The notes beneath the pieces were generated by a model. That model was not told where the DNA came from and ran no database searches. It was given only the letters and a program-made list of their open reading frames with translations. Below, piece by piece: positions 12,141-23,808 of a stretch of 64,000 nucleotides of DNA (positions within the stretch are counted from its first letter, which is position 1; the number at the start of each line of letters is the position of its first letter). The DNA is from Liolophura sinensis (taxonomy: Eukaryota > Mollusca > Polyplacophora > Chitonida > Chitonidae). The translations under genes and the position numbers were made by a program. Location of the stretch: contig NC_088295.1 in the NCBI RefSeq assembly GCF_032854445.1, forward strand, positions 12,447,385 through 12,511,384, written 5' to 3'.

Positions 12141-12952
12141 ACAACATAAAAATGACATAACCTACATAAAACTTACACCCGTATTTAACTTTCACAATAT
12201 AAAACTGACATGACCTCCACAAAATAAAACTTACACCAGTGTCTAACATTCACAACATAAAACTCTCCTGACCTCCACAACATAAAACTTACACCAGTAT
12301 TTAACCTTCAAAACATGAAACTGACCAAACCTCCACAACATAAAACTTACACCAGTATCTAACCTTTACAATATAAAACTGACCTGACCTCCGTAACATA
12401 AAACTCACATCAGTGTCGAACCTTCCCAACATAAAACTCTCCTGACCTCCACAACATAAAATTTACACCAGTATCTAACCTTCCCAACATAAAACTGACC
12501 TGAGCTCCACAACATAAAACTTACACCAGTATCTAACCTTCACAATATAAAACTGACCTGACCTCCGCAACATAAAACTCACATCAGTGTCGAACCTTCA
12601 CAACATAAAACTGACCTGACCTCCACAACATAAAACTTACACCAGTATCTAACCTTCCCAACATAAAACTGACCTGAGCTCCACAACATAAAACTTACAC
12701 CAGTATCTAACCTTCACAATATGAAACTGACCTGACCTCCACAGCATAAAACTTACACCACTATCTAACCTTCACAACATAAAACTTACACCACTATCTA
12801 ACCTTCACAACATAAAACTGACCTGACCTGTACGAGTTAAAACTGGCATGATGCCTACAACATAAATCTTACACCAGCATCTAACATCTCTAGCAAAAAC
12901 TGATGTGACCTATACAACATAAAACATGTACACCTAACCTCCATTCCATCAA
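12141..12952. repeat. 58-bp minisatellite abutting the 5' splice site of exon 12959
   Basis: About 14 units, each with two similar half-units (CATAAAACTGACCTGACCTC and CATAAAACTTACACCAGTAT). On the transcribed minus strand every unit contains a splice-donor-like GTAAGTTTTATG. The first intron bases after exon 12959 (GTAAGTTTGATGGAATGGAG) align with the unit, so the array appears to start at the splice site. Confidence 0.85.
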
Positions 12953-12958
12953 ACTTAC

Positions 12959-13159
12959 CTAAACAACGAAGTGTGTTAAACCCCCAGGTGCCAGACTTCA
13001 AACAAGTCACTGTTGTGTTGCCCAATGAGCTTTCCCCATCCACTGTGAATAGAGGCAGACACTCCACCTGGAAACTCTGGCCATAGATTGTGCTGTTGTT
13101 GAGTTGGGTTCTATAATCTTTAGCTCCTGATATCACCTCTGGTTCACCACAGTCAATAT
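12959..13159 (-). CDS. Gene A exon: sushi (CCP) domain
   Basis: 201-base phase 1-1 exon, acceptor TTTACAG and donor GTAAGT. It reads IDCGEPEVISGAKDYRTQLN, FQVECLP, VTCLKSGTWGF and LRCL. Clear sushi module. The donor is the first unit-like sequence of the neighbouring minisatellite. Confidence 0.9.
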
Positions 13160-14116
13160 CTGTAAAGTACAGTCCTCAATTGATTCATCTTAAACAGCAG
13201 ACAATATGCAGGGGAAAAAAGATCAATTGGTTTCATGTAATGCCTGTGAACGTTATTTGTGGCCAGCATTATCCACATGTGCACTAGTGAAAACATCTAC
13301 AAGATACAGTACTACTGTACTGAGGTCTGATATCCATCCGCACATTTGGCAAATGTACTGGACACATATATCTAGCTCTTACTATCTGCAGAGTTGTAGA
13401 ACCTGTATCCTCACTTTAGAGTGATAATACTTTTATTTAGCTGATAAATAAAAGGAAAAATTAACAACTGTTTATAGATCTAGTTATAATTTGGAACACA
13501 CTTCATATGTACATGTTAAGATTATGGCCTCGCATGTAGCTATGGTGGACATTCTGCAACTGAGGAATGCAAAGTTTCAGGGTCTCTCCTTTATTACCAA
13601 AGTTAATTATGAATATGTGGTAATTAAGGTAAACTGTTAAGGTAAAAGGCAGACAGCAGTGGTATAATACTACTGCTTATAAAGCTAACTAGGTACATAT
13701 TAGCCAAGGTCACATCTTGCCATATATGAATCCTGAATTTAATACTGAAGTAACTGGAAAGGTACACGCACAATTAACAAACAAACAAAAAGATAAAAGT
13801 GAGATACAGATCTAAAGTGTATGTTAAAATTTTGGGACAATTCAAAATAAATAAAATAATAGTTCTGTAAGTAATCATAGTCACAATTAACAGTTAAAAA
13901 GAAACGCCTATGCAATATACAGTATGGCCACAGTCTGTAGCTAGGTACATAGAAACTCAGCTTTAATAAGCCAGAAGTACTGCAAGGTTATTTATATTGT
14001 AACACTATATGTCATTGTAACACAGTGCACTCTGTTTTTAAGTTATGTTGACTTAAGCTTCCTGTACAACAATGACTCATGGCAATTTATGTTCTTTTTA
14101 ATATATTCCTACTCAC

Positions 14117-14323
14117 AGCCACACTCAAATGGGGCACCAAAGAAGCGATAGGTATTCATCATTTGATCATACAGACACGTTCTGTGTTTAATGACTGGGG
14201 CATCCATCCCGGGTATGTTACAGGTTAAAGTGACCGAGTTCAAGTAGTCAACATCACTGCCTGGGGAGACTCGAGGACTATTCTGCACCCAGTCAGGAAT
14301 CACCTCCGGTGGGCACCTGGCCA
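14117..14323 (-). CDS. Gene A exon: sushi (CCP) domain
   Basis: 207-base phase 1-1 exon, acceptor CTTCAG and donor GTGAGT. It encodes ARCPPEVIPDWVQ, SVTLTCNIPGMDAP, RTCLYDQ and FECG. Sushi-like cysteine spacing but without the usual late tryptophan at full strength, so a somewhat divergent module. Confidence 0.82.
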
Positions 14324-14599
14324 CTGAAGGAAAAAAGATTGGTACGTGATGTTCTAGCAAGCTGTACAGATATTACTAAACTCCAAGTCTTTACATCAAA
14401 ATTATTACAGAGTAATATTAGAGCACACATTTTAAACGCATTAGAAATTCAGGTCAGCCATGATGAAATCTCATATTTTTTTTTATTCAAATTACTATAC
14501 CTTATTACAAACTATATTTGAGTTCACCATAAATATATTTCAGTTTTTAAAGGTTTGTCTTGAAAGTGAGAAGCATGGGGTGAGGTTGTGTATACATAC

Positions 14600-14782
14600 C
14601 TGAGCAGACTGGTGGGTCCATGGACCAGGTGCCATCAGCCTGACACTCTCGATTCGTCACTCCAAAACTAAGGACATACCCCAGTTTACACATGTACCTG
14701 ATCCAGTCCCCAAACCCATAATGTGACTGACCAGTCAGTGGCAATGTATTGTTTGGGACAGGAGGGGTGGGGCAAATCACTC
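14600..14782 (-). CDS. Gene A exon: sushi (CCP) domain
   Basis: 183-base phase 1-1 exon, acceptor TTCCAG and donor GTATGT. It reads VICPTPPVPNNTLPLTGQSH, IRYMCKLGYVLSFG, ECQADGTWSMDPPVCS. Textbook sushi pattern (C...Y-x-C-x-x-G-Y...C-x-x-x-G-x-W...P-x-C). Confidence 0.92.
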
Positions 14783-15219
14783 CTGGAACAGAGACATGAA
14801 AATAATGCAACATTTATTTAATTGGATCTATTTATTCAATAACGTTTTACTTATACAATGGTCGTCAATTCAAAAAACCGGTAGTGTAGCAAGAGACAGA
14901 GTAAGCAGAAGAACTATAAATCTGGTCTTCTGGAAATGTTTATTTGTCAAACCAACATTGCAAGTTTTACCAAAAGTGTTCAACACCAGATTTACAGTTC
15001 TGCTTGGAGTGCCTTGACCTTGTGCCTCATGGTTAGAAGTTGCCGACCTTATTCACTGTCAAATTATACAAATTATTCACTTACAAATATAAGAAAAGCT
15101 TATGCCTTGCTCAATTTATTTAACATCTAACTGTAAAGTGTAACAGTAAACTATGTCAGATATCATAACATCCATCACAGTGTCATCTCCTACAGTTTGT
15201 TAATACCCTCTTTAGAAAC

Positions 15220-15303
15220 AGGGGCCTCCGCTGGCCACCGTCGTATACGTCAAACATTCTTAGGCACGTGGCAAAACACCAATAAAATAAACCAATAAAT
15301 AAA
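15220..15303 (+). mobile_element. SINE family 1 remnant
   Basis: GGGGCCTCCGCTGGCC joined directly to CATTCTTAGGCACGTGGC and AAAACACCAATAAAATAA: the two ends of the SINE with most of the body deleted. Confidence 0.7.
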
Positions 15304-15404
15304 AACTTAATTTTAACTGAATTCATAGCCAGGTGCCCGATATCTGAGAGTCAGAAGGGCCTCCCTACCTACATATGCAGGCAGATTAGATACACTGTAC
15401 TTAC

Positions 15405-15596
15405 TGACACAAGTGTGGTTGATGTAATACACGTCTCCAGGCCGATATCCATTTTCTGAGTCTGGGATGGCGTAACCTTCCATATCTGGGCTGCTGAAGA
15501 GCTCGTAGCCATGAAAACACTCACAGCTGTACGACCCATCATTGTTGATACATGTTCCATTGCTGCAATAATGTTTGCCTGAACACTCGTCTACAT
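15405..15596 (-). CDS. Gene A exon: calcium-binding EGF domain 2
   Basis: 192-base phase 1-1 exon, acceptor TTTCAG and donor GTAAGT. DVDECSGKHYCSNGTC, then CINNDGSYSCECFHGYEL fits the EGF-CA pattern, including C-x-N-x4-Y-x-C for Asp/Asn hydroxylation. A longer tail (ENGYRPGDVYYINHTCV) follows the usual sixth-cysteine area. Confidence 0.88.
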
Positions 15597-16221
15597 CTGA
15601 AATCATCAAGGAACAGTATATAATAATATATGTGGACACAGATAGACCACAACCCTGTAATAATTAAAAGTGTGTTTTTTTTCCCAAAGAAACACAAACT
15701 TCAGGTCTGCAAACAGTGGTAAACTTTTTTAAACCATTAGAAATGGAAGTTATTAAATGGTTTATTTCACAGAACTGTCTGAACATTTGCTATGTATATG
15801 CATATGGCATATTTCATATTAAGATACATAAATGTATCATACTGTCCTAAGTTATGTGCATGATATTTTCAGCTACCATTGTTCCTCATATTTCTGATTG
15901 GGGGACATTAATGAACGGAAGAAAATTAGCAGAGACTAGAGGCAAGTTGTTACAAAGTGTATTAGGACTTTAGCAACAACTTCAGTCCACACTAAAATGT
16001 CATCTAATTTGCACTGGAATGACACTGGCACTTAGATTTAAGCCAGACATAACATTTGATACTCTGAAACCTGCGATACATGCGTGTTCGTACTTGTATA
16101 TCATCAAACTGGTACACATGAGTTGCAAATCAATTAAGTCAGACAAGATGTAAGATTAGTTATACGTGCGGTGGTTGATGAGAAGGGTTTAATACTGGAC
16201 AGATAATGACAATGTGCACAC

Positions 16222-16353
16222 CAGAGCAGGAGAGGCTGTCGTTATTCAGCGTGTAACCTGATGGACAAGCACAGCTGTACATCCCAGGCTCGTTCTCACA
16301 CATGGCCACTCCTGTACAGTTATTCAGCTGATCTTGGGCACATTCGTCAATAT
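16222..16353 (-). CDS. Gene A exon: calcium-binding EGF domain 1
   Basis: 132-base phase 1-1 exon, acceptor CTCACAG and donor GTGTGC. It reads DIDECAQDQLNNC, then CENEPGMYSCACPSGYTL and SLSC. Six cysteines with the D-I-D-E-C calcium signature and the hydroxylation motif C-x-N-x4-Y-x-C. Confidence 0.9.
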
Positions 16354-16985
16354 CTGTGAGGAAGAAACAACAATGGTCACATACAGTCAGGAAAATAAAA
16401 CTAAAACTTGGCCCGACGTGCGCATTAAAGGATATATGAAATGCTGGATTTTTTATTTCTTAATATGTAATATATGATGTAAAGTGACTTGAACGACAGT
16501 TCAGCAATTGTAGATTATTTTTTTAGAATCCACAGCTCCTCGTCAGAGTCTAGAGGGGAACTTTGGTAACTGTTAAGTTCATGGTACACTTGTAGTTGAG
16601 TTTTGAACATTAAGCCAAGTGTCAGACAACAATGGGCAGGTCTCTGGGAGCTTTTGTGAATGAACTCCCACGACCAGGCCAAGTTTACAACTGCCGAAAC
16701 TTTTTGCACTCTAACAAAACAATATTGTTCATTCTGGCACTTGGCTTGCTTAACCAGTATTAACATATCAAAGCTGAACTGCTACTAGGAGGGATATCAT
16801 GAACTTTACAATTACCAAAGTTTCCCTCTACTTGTCTCACGAGGAGCTGTAGATTCTAAGGAATAATAATCTACAGTTGATACTGTGGCGTTACATCTGT
16901 CATTTAAATGAATATGAACAGAAGAAGTCAAGACTTAAATTCGTTAATCATACGCACTCATGCGCTCGAACACACACATGCATAC

Positions 16986-17240
16986 AGGGCCTCCGAAGGC
17001 GAGGGTATCAGTACGCCAGCCGGCAAAATGACCCAGGAGCCTCTCACTAATGCGGCCACTGTGAGTTAAAGTCTGGCTCATGCTGGCTTCTTCTCCGGTC
17101 ATAAGTGGGAAGATCTGTCAGCAACCTGCAAACGGTTGTGGGTTTACCCCGGGTTCTGCCCGTTTATTCCCACCAAAAAGCTGGCTGTCGTGTTATAAGT
17201 GAAACACCAATCAAATAACTTAAATAAACTAAATAAACAA
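16986..17240 (+). mobile_element. SINE family 1, near full length
   Basis: GGGCCTCCG head, GACCCAGGAGCCTCTCAC, GTGAGTTAAAGTCTGGCTCA, CATAAGTGGGAAG, then AACACCAATCAAATAA. Same parts and order as the copy at 4432, with small deletions near the 3' end. Confidence 0.82.
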
Positions 17241-17704
17241 GTAGTACACAATATTGTGGCCAATAAAGCAGAACCACGTCATTCGTCGAGCAGCACCGCA
17301 CAAATGTAATTTTTAATGTTAAAAGTCACAAATTATGTACCACAGATGCACATTGTAGATTTGCAATTTGTAAACAGTTGTGTCTGTAAAGTACTGTCTG
17401 AAAGAACAGAAATTTTGTTAATTCCACACATCGGGTTTTGGATTGCAGACTACAGAGTAAAAAAAACAGAATCATCTTTTATACAATTTATGTCAGTTTC
17501 AATCTGCTCCGAAGGTTTTGGATAAAGTTGACCATTTGATAGTTACGTGCAAGTAATTCTAAGAGGACTTCGTTCAAACTGGCCAAGAGTCCCACATCAA
17601 GGAGGTGCAACATAATGTGAATAATATAACAATAGATCTACATTTCTAAATGGCATTCCATGAACTTTGTCAGACTGGTCCCAGTGGGATTGTCTCGCAC
17701 CTAC

Positions 17705-17879
17705 CAATGCACTCTGGAATATTCCCAAACTGCTGGTTAGCCTGACAGCTAAGAGTAGCGGGACCAGATAATCTATATCCCGAGTCACAGCTCACATCGA
17801 TGGTATCACCGAAATTACGTCTCATCTGGTGCAGAAATGTAACCATTCATGATCTTCTCTGGTACTTGACACTGTACCT
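17705..17879 (-). CDS. Gene A exon: sushi (CCP) domain with internal frame break
   Basis: Acceptor GTTTCAG and donor GTAGGT look normal, and both ends read as sushi: VQCQVPEKIMNGYISAPDE at the start, then DTIDVSCDSGYRLSGP and NIPECI at the end in another frame. Length is 175 bases, one more than a multiple of three, while all neighbours are phase 1-1. In the entry frame a TAA stop follows GAGACG. This is either a real disabling insertion, an allele or an assembly error. Confidence 0.75.
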
Positions 17880-18262
17880 CTGAAACAAAAGATCATTCAC
17901 TGAAGTCTATACTGTATCACACTCATGAATTTTCCCTTATATCAGTGGATGATAGTTTCATGAGTGGAATAAACTAAATGCCCAGAGTAAAAAAGTTACT
18001 TCAATACAAACGTTTCCACATATGACATACTCATATTCATACCGCACCCAAGAAATGTGTTCAGTAAATGTTGAATTATGCACCCAAGGCCACACAAGTG
18101 CCACTGACCATTAACTGGTACAAAGATCCCATGAACACTGAGAGACAATAAATCCAAACATTACGTGTCCAAGGTCAGGTTTGAACCTGCACCTCATGGT
18201 TACTAATTACATACTGCATGTAAATGTAATTAAGCTGTAAATGGCAGTGACAGTAATACTTA

Positions 18263-18379
18263 TTAATTTATTTGATTGGTATTTTACGCCGCACTCAAGA
18301 ATATTTCACTTATACGACAGCAGCCAGCATTATGGTGGGAGGAAACCCACGACCATCCGTAGGTTGCTGAGAGACATGT
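18263..18379 (-). mobile_element. SINE family 1 fragment
   Basis: Reverse copy of the 3' body: TTATTTGATTGGTATTTTAC, GAATATTTCACTTATACGAC, CAGCATTATGGTGGGAGG and ACGACCATCCGTAGGTTGCT. Confidence 0.85.
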
Positions 18380-18734
18380 CGTGTGAGGGCTGCATCCAAC
18401 AAAAAGAGACAGAACATATCAGGGTACTAGCTCAACTGAGCACAGTCTCTTTCATATTCATCATATACATTGCCACCCTTATCCATAATCAATGGAATGC
18501 AGTTGTGTAGAAAGTATTCACCTTTCCAGCCATTTCATTGGTAAACTTGCCTCAGTCTTGTGATAAAACAATATATCCTAAACGTATGTCTGTTTTCAAA
18601 AACTCTACAATTTAAATCATGTTTACTGAATTGACAGAACATCAGTAAAACAAATTTAAACAAAAAAATATATAAACAAGTTTATTACTTAAATAGATGT
18701 TTAAAAGCCAAAGAAACCCACATGTAACACTTAC

Positions 18735-18914
18735 TAAAACATGTAGGAGAGGGGTGTGACCAGGTGCTATCAGATGTACAGAAGATACGGTTTGCTCCAA
18801 TAATCTCAAACCCCACCTGACAGGTGTACTCCACAACTGTGGAATAACTGGACCCATCTCCATCTACAGTCATGTTGCCATTCTCTACTTTTTCAAGCGC
18901 TGAGCAGTTTGAAG
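18735..18914 (-). CDS. Gene A exon: sushi (CCP) domain
   Basis: 180-base phase 1-1 exon, acceptor ATTTTAG and donor GTAAGT. It reads NCSALEKVENGNMTVDGDG, VEYTCQVGFEIIG, FCTSDSTWSHPSPTC. Canonical sushi. Confidence 0.92.
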
Positions 18915-19266
18915 CTAAAATGCAAACATGTGAACTTTAAATCTAATAGTCGGATGGAAGAATCTGGCCAATACATGAATATCTGCGTCAATGTGTGACA
19001 ACATGCCCTAGTCCATTTCAGCTAAGTGCCATTTAGTCAGGAAGTACCAAAATTAATCCGTATTTTTAACATTACCACACTCAGGATTTACATTTACAGT
19101 GACAATGTTTCATATACTTGTTGCATCCCTAAGATCAATCAAAACTACGAATGCAATGTCTAGCCGTCCATCAAATCCAGGAATGCACTGGTCCAAGCTT
19201 CCATTTAAACAATGCCCATCCAGGAGAGCAATTAAATGCATTGTAATGATAAAAACGAATACATAC

Positions 19267-19440
19267 CTATACATGCTGGAGGGTCTGTCCACTTGCCATC
19301 CGACTCACAGATGCTTGGGTTGTGATGAGCCAGAGTATAACCATCAAAACAGTTGTATGTAGTCACTTTGCCAAACACAACACCAGTTGATGTCTCCACA
19401 TAACCGTTATCTACTGACTGTGGCAAGCCGCAGTACACAG
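19267..19440 (-). CDS. Gene A exon: sushi (CCP) domain
   Basis: 174-base phase 1-1 exon, acceptor CTTCAG and donor GTATGT. It reads VYCGLPQSVDNGYVETSTG, TTYNCFDGYTLAHHN, ICESDGKWTDPPACI. Canonical sushi. Confidence 0.92.
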
Positions 19441-19795
19441 CTGAAGGCCCAAACATAGTTTACAAAGGAATTACCTTACTTTCTCTCAAAATAATCAAGA
19501 AAATGATAAAGTATTCTGTATCGAATGTAGTAATTTCAGGTCAGTATACATAATCAATTAAACTTCTTAATTTTGATTACAATTAAAACTTCTCATGGCA
19601 CTGTATGCATCAACGCTCTACCTTTCATAACATGTACATCTTTTGTTAATTATCATAATTTTGTCTGACCTGTTGTATCAATCTTTCCTTTTAAATGCGT
19701 GGGTCAATGGTATGTTTCCAGGTTAAAATAGAATACAACTCCCATTTCAATTTCCTAAAATATCAAGAATATACTGATTTCATGCTTCGACTCAC

Positions 19796-19999
19796 GTGTA
19801 CACTGAGGAATGACATGAACATTCCAATTTCCTCCTAACTGACATTCCATTTCCACGTACTTTATGCCAGTTCTTTGAGGCTGATACATCTCATCCCTGA
19901 AGCCATAGCCTTTGTCACAGGTTATCCGTAATTTAGACTTGTAATACTTGTTATCTGAATTGGGTGTTGTGTGCAGGTTGAAATTTGGCTTCTCACAGT
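19796..19999 (-). CDS. Gene A exon: first sushi (CCP) domain after the CUB domains
   Basis: 204-base phase 1-1 exon, acceptor TTGCAG and donor GTGAGT. It reads DCEKPNFNLHTTPNSDN, LRITCDKGYGFRDE, MECQLGGNWNVHVIPQCT. Sushi with a long insert between the second and third cysteines. Confidence 0.9.
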
Positions 20000-20366
20000 C
20001 TGCAAGAAAAGAGGCTCATCAATTCTTATACATGAATAGTGACATGCTTGATAAGAAGTGAAAGGCCGCAAAAATATAGCTTGGATAAAACATTCATGCA
20101 TTTCATAATAAAATAACATTTGAGACAAAATTGATGGTTAAGGTGGAAGGTAACATACTGGTAAGCTGTGCATGTGCTTCATAGGTGTTTATGCTGTAAA
20201 TATTCCTCCCAGGTATAAACACCTATACTGAAGCAGTGTCTGACAATGGTGGGAACAAATACTGGTGAGCTGTATCTGTACTACACAAGTGCCAGACAGG
20301 AATACCATCCACTCAATGAAATATGAATATGAATATAATATAGCTCGTAGTTTTCCGGTCACATAC

Positions 20367-20520
20367 CTACAGAAAAGGAGGCTTTAAAGCCTTTTGAGTT
20401 ATTTCCATAGTTGGTATTTAGTCCAAGGAACAGCTTGTCTGAGGCAAACAGTCTGGTGCTTTCACTATTCTGTTCTGAGGTGTTAAACAAAAAACCACTC
20501 TCATCCAACCCTGAATATAC
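20367..20520 (-). CDS. Gene A exon: CUB domain 3, second half
   Basis: 154 bases, phase 0 in (TTGCAG) and phase 1 out (GTATGT). It encodes VYSGLDESGFLFNTSE, FASDKLFLGLNTNYGNNSKG and FKASFSV, the C-terminal strands of a CUB fold. Continues the exon at 20838. Confidence 0.85.
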
Positions 20521-20837
20521 CTGCAATGAGAAAACAGCAGCTCTTCACCACAACAACGCACACAAACTCTATTTAGCCCAACAGGCATGTAGAACACCCG
20601 AAGCAAAAATTTTAGGAGTTTAGTATTCTTTATACAAGTCTCACAAACTTTCAGATACATGGCAAGGTCAGTGATTATTTTGTTCTGATATCCCGAAGGT
20701 GCACATCCAAAATACCTCACTGTAAGGGTCAATCTGTTGCAGAATCATGCAGCCGTGACTTCACCATTAGTTTAGAGAGAAATTCTCTTTTGGTGAAAAC
20801 AATATAGACAGAGAAAAGATGCAAATAATCAACTTAC

Positions 20838-21001
20838 CTTGAGTACATCACCATCTCTCAATTCTTCCTTCTCCAAATAAAGGGTAACATTTGTGGGTGG
20901 CCTGATGTAGTATCTACATCTCTGGAATGCAGGATAGTTGCGAACAAAGTTGCCAGGGGAGGTAATGATGCCAGAGTGAGATGTCAGCATAACATCACAT
21001 C
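20838..21001 (-). CDS. Gene A exon: CUB domain 3, first half
   Basis: 164 bases, phase 1 in (CCTTTAG) and phase 0 out (GTAAGT). GCDVMLTSHSGIITSPGNF is the classic CUB opening (C...G-x-I-x-S-P-x-x-F), followed by RCRYYIRPPTNVTL and DGDVLK. It has the first disulfide pair, unlike CUB 2. Confidence 0.9.
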
Positions 21002-21626
21002 CTAAAGGTATACCAGACAACAGTATCATTAACTTTCACTCACACGGCTGGACACGGTCAAAAAACCAAAAAAAAGATTCTTGGAGAGTTGTTCAATTTA
21101 ATAACTGTACTGCTAAAGTCACTCAACTAGAGGTGGTGGAAATTTGAGTGGCATACATAACATTGAGTTACTTGCATGTAAACATGTACATCACGAAATA
21201 TACTCCTAATGCCCATCCATCGCTCTCTAGGTTCACTTTGCTTCACAGCCACCATTAGGTAAATTTTGCACAGAAATCATTAACAACTCCGAGGTCATTG
21301 GGGTCAGAGTGATGAGGCAGGAAACGATGTCAAACTTGGTCGCAGCTTTTGTTTCTAATAATACTTTATACACATGCACTTGCTTTATTTACAGTACTTT
21401 GTATGTACACATGCACTTGCTTTATGTACAGTACTATGTATATACTACAAGATTCTCATGAAAACCTGAAACATTTTTATTAACAAATGCTGATTAAATA
21501 GTTCCACTGCAGGACACCAGCGGTGCGGCTTAGCCTAAAGAAGCCTGTGTCTGTCGTACTGTATGGTTCCAAAGGTCAAACTTGTCTAGTGGTGACAGTG
21601 ATGTAAAGTGAACTGTACATGCACTG

Positions 21627-21897
21627 TATTTATTTATTTACTTGATTGGTGTTTTACACCATACTCAAGATTATTTCACTTATACGCTGGTGGCCAACAT
21701 TATTGTTGGAGGAAACCAGGCAGAGCCCAGAGGGAAACCCACGACCATCAGCAGGCTGTTGGCAGATCTTCCCACATACAGCCCCAGAGGAGACCAGCAC
21801 AGGCTAGACTTAAACTCTTAATGACCGTATTGGTGACGGCTTCTCGGTCTTTGTGCCACACTAGCGTGCTAGCCCCCTCGGCCATGAAGGCCCCCAC
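21627..21897 (-). mobile_element. SINE family 1, full-length reverse copy
   Basis: TTGATTGGTGTTTTACACCA, AGGCAGAGCCCAGAGGGAAA, ACGACCATCAGCAGGCTG, then the head end CTAGCCCCCTCGGCCATGAA and GGCCCC. All parts of the family are present in reverse, moderately diverged. It lies in the intron between CUB 3 and CUB 2. Confidence 0.85.
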
Positions 21898-21984
21898 ATG
21901 TGATGTACAGAGTATGCTTATGAACAGGCACATAAAACATGAAAAGATTTAAGCATCCGTCTCAGCTAATAACAAAAGTGTTAC

Positions 21985-22183
21985 CTTGTTTGTAGGAAAA
22001 CCTAAATTTTCGAGCTGGAGAATAGACTCCAGTTTTAAGATGCACCAGTACATTTTTCCCAGTTGATATTATGACATGCGGCTGTGTTATGCTGGAGGGG
22101 TAGTGGACCAGGACTGGGGCCTCCAGCATATTACCGTCAATCACTTCAACTAGATCACCATCAACCAACTGGAAATCCTCAAA
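21985..22183 (-). CDS. Gene A exon: CUB domain 2, second half
   Basis: 199 bases, phase 0 in (CTCTAG) and phase 1 out (GTAACA). FEDFQLVDGDLVEVIDG, then VIISTGKNVLVHLKTGV and FRFSYKQ match the CUB core F-x-L-x-x-x-D-x-L-x-V-x-D-G and closing strands. No cysteines. Confidence 0.82.
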
Positions 22184-22906
22184 CTAGAGATAAAAAACAT
22201 AAACAATTATAAACCTAACAAGAGAAAATCTTAACTCTGAGTGAATGTCTCCACTACATGCCCCACCCAAAACACTGTCAATCTGACACTCTGATCAGTT
22301 CATTTACCAGGTCATTTGGGTGGTGCTTAATACAGATCTCAAGTATTTGCTACTTATAAGACGGCACATGGTAGGGTTAATGGGTGCCTGTGAAGGCTCT
22401 GCTCAAATCCTTCAGATGATTATAGAGGGACAAGTTCATTAGAGGCATGCCAAAGAGGAGTGACTCCTACAGTTATTCTTTAAAGCATAATTACATTTTG
22501 TCTTCTAGTTGACAAATACCTGGCTGCATATGGAGATATTACTGATGCAGTTTCCCTAAAGTGAAGTGACCCCTCTAGGACATCAGTGAGGTAAACAGTC
22601 AGCTTCATATTCATTTACCTGATTGCTGTTTCACCTGCCTTCAGGTTTACGGGTGGGGGAAACCAGAGTGCCCAGAGTACACCACTGATCCATATCAGCT
22701 ATCTGACAGCCGATGGAGAGCCGACTGTGTTAAGTCCGGAAATAGTTAAGCATTCTGACATTGGATTTAAACCACCTTAACTGAAGATGATGAAAACACT
22801 GATTTTAAATCCCAGTCTTAGGGATAAACAAATCAATCAGAATTAGTAAATGTATGCGTCGCTTTTCAGCAGAAGTTTGTAACCCTGGCTAGGGGGCTGA
22901 TCTTAC

Positions 22907-23067
22907 CACTATGGTAACCAGTTTACGGGGTGCTTCAGCTGTCATCACCCAGACAAATTCCTGACCACCCAGAGCTACACCTGTCCCATGAACTGACACA
23001 GTGGAGGCTACTGAACCTGCCGTTAAGCTCTGTAAGAATGGACCAGACTTCCCTGCCTCCACACTAA
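22907..23067 (-). CDS. Gene A exon: CUB domain 2, first half (cysteine-less)
   Basis: 161 bases, phase 1 in (CTTGCAG) and phase 0 out (GTAAGA). It encodes SVEAGKSGPFLQSLTAG, GQEFVWVMTAEAPRKLVTIV. The W-x-x-x-A...I-x-x layout and continuity into the next exon support a divergent CUB lacking both disulfides. Confidence 0.75.
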
Positions 23068-23609
23068 CTGCAAGTCAAAGGTTATAAAGAAAAAAAAAAC
23101 ATTCAGAGAATATACTTTTCAGCCTAAATTCATAATGTATATGTAGGGTTCAAGCTGGTTTTTGAAACGGACATGAGTGCCACAAAATTAACTCACACAC
23201 GTAATTTGTTTAAAATAAATACAATCTTGGAATGAATTACTGTATGGACACCAACAATCAATAAAACTTACAGAATTCATTTACAAAAGATCACAAAATT
23301 TACATGTAAGCATGGATGAGGCTGGTTTTCTAACTTGATCTGAGATTACACAAACCTTTACAGCTGTTACTACATGAAAGCAACAGCCAATGAGAGTCAC
23401 AGAATCCATTAAATATGCAAATTTATGCACTGATAGGGCTCAGCTGTTTTTCTAACCTGATCTGAAGTTCATAAAAGTGAAAATTTTTACAAAAATTATT
23501 ACTGAACAATTTACCTGAGTGCATCTTTCAATTGTTATTGAATGGTTTGCCTGAACCTTTTTACATAATTTGTAGAGACAATAAAGGAGCATATGACAGA
23601 GGAACTTAC

Positions 23610-23808
23610 TAGCCATCCACTCAGCCGTAATAAAAGAGATCTGTGATCCTTTGTTGTATTTGATGAACACAAGATTACTAGCACTCCAGATCTCAAGGGG
23701 GATGGAGCCAGGGGGTACTCTGGACAGCAGTTTGGAGGAGGCCTCTGTCCTTCCACCAGCAAATATTAGCAAATCACCCAGGCTAAAATCAGGGCTTACC
23801 GAGGAGAT
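23610..23808 (-). CDS. Gene A exon: CUB domain 1, second half
   Basis: 199 bases, phase 0 in (TGCCCAG) and phase 1 out (GTAAGT). ISSVSPDFSLGDLLIFAGG, EIWSASNLVFIKYNKG and ISFITAEWMA. Same size and phases as the second-half exon of CUB 2. Confidence 0.82.

Noticed and set aside
20177-20233. Inverted repeat CATAGGTGTTTAT / ATAAACACCTATA as a regulatory hairpin or small RNA
   Set aside because: Short stem in an intron, with nothing else to support a functional RNA.
22612-22760. Further SINE family 1 copy
   Set aside because: Only short matches (TTACCTGATTGCTGTTTCAC, GGGGGAAACCAGAG); too diverged to call with confidence.
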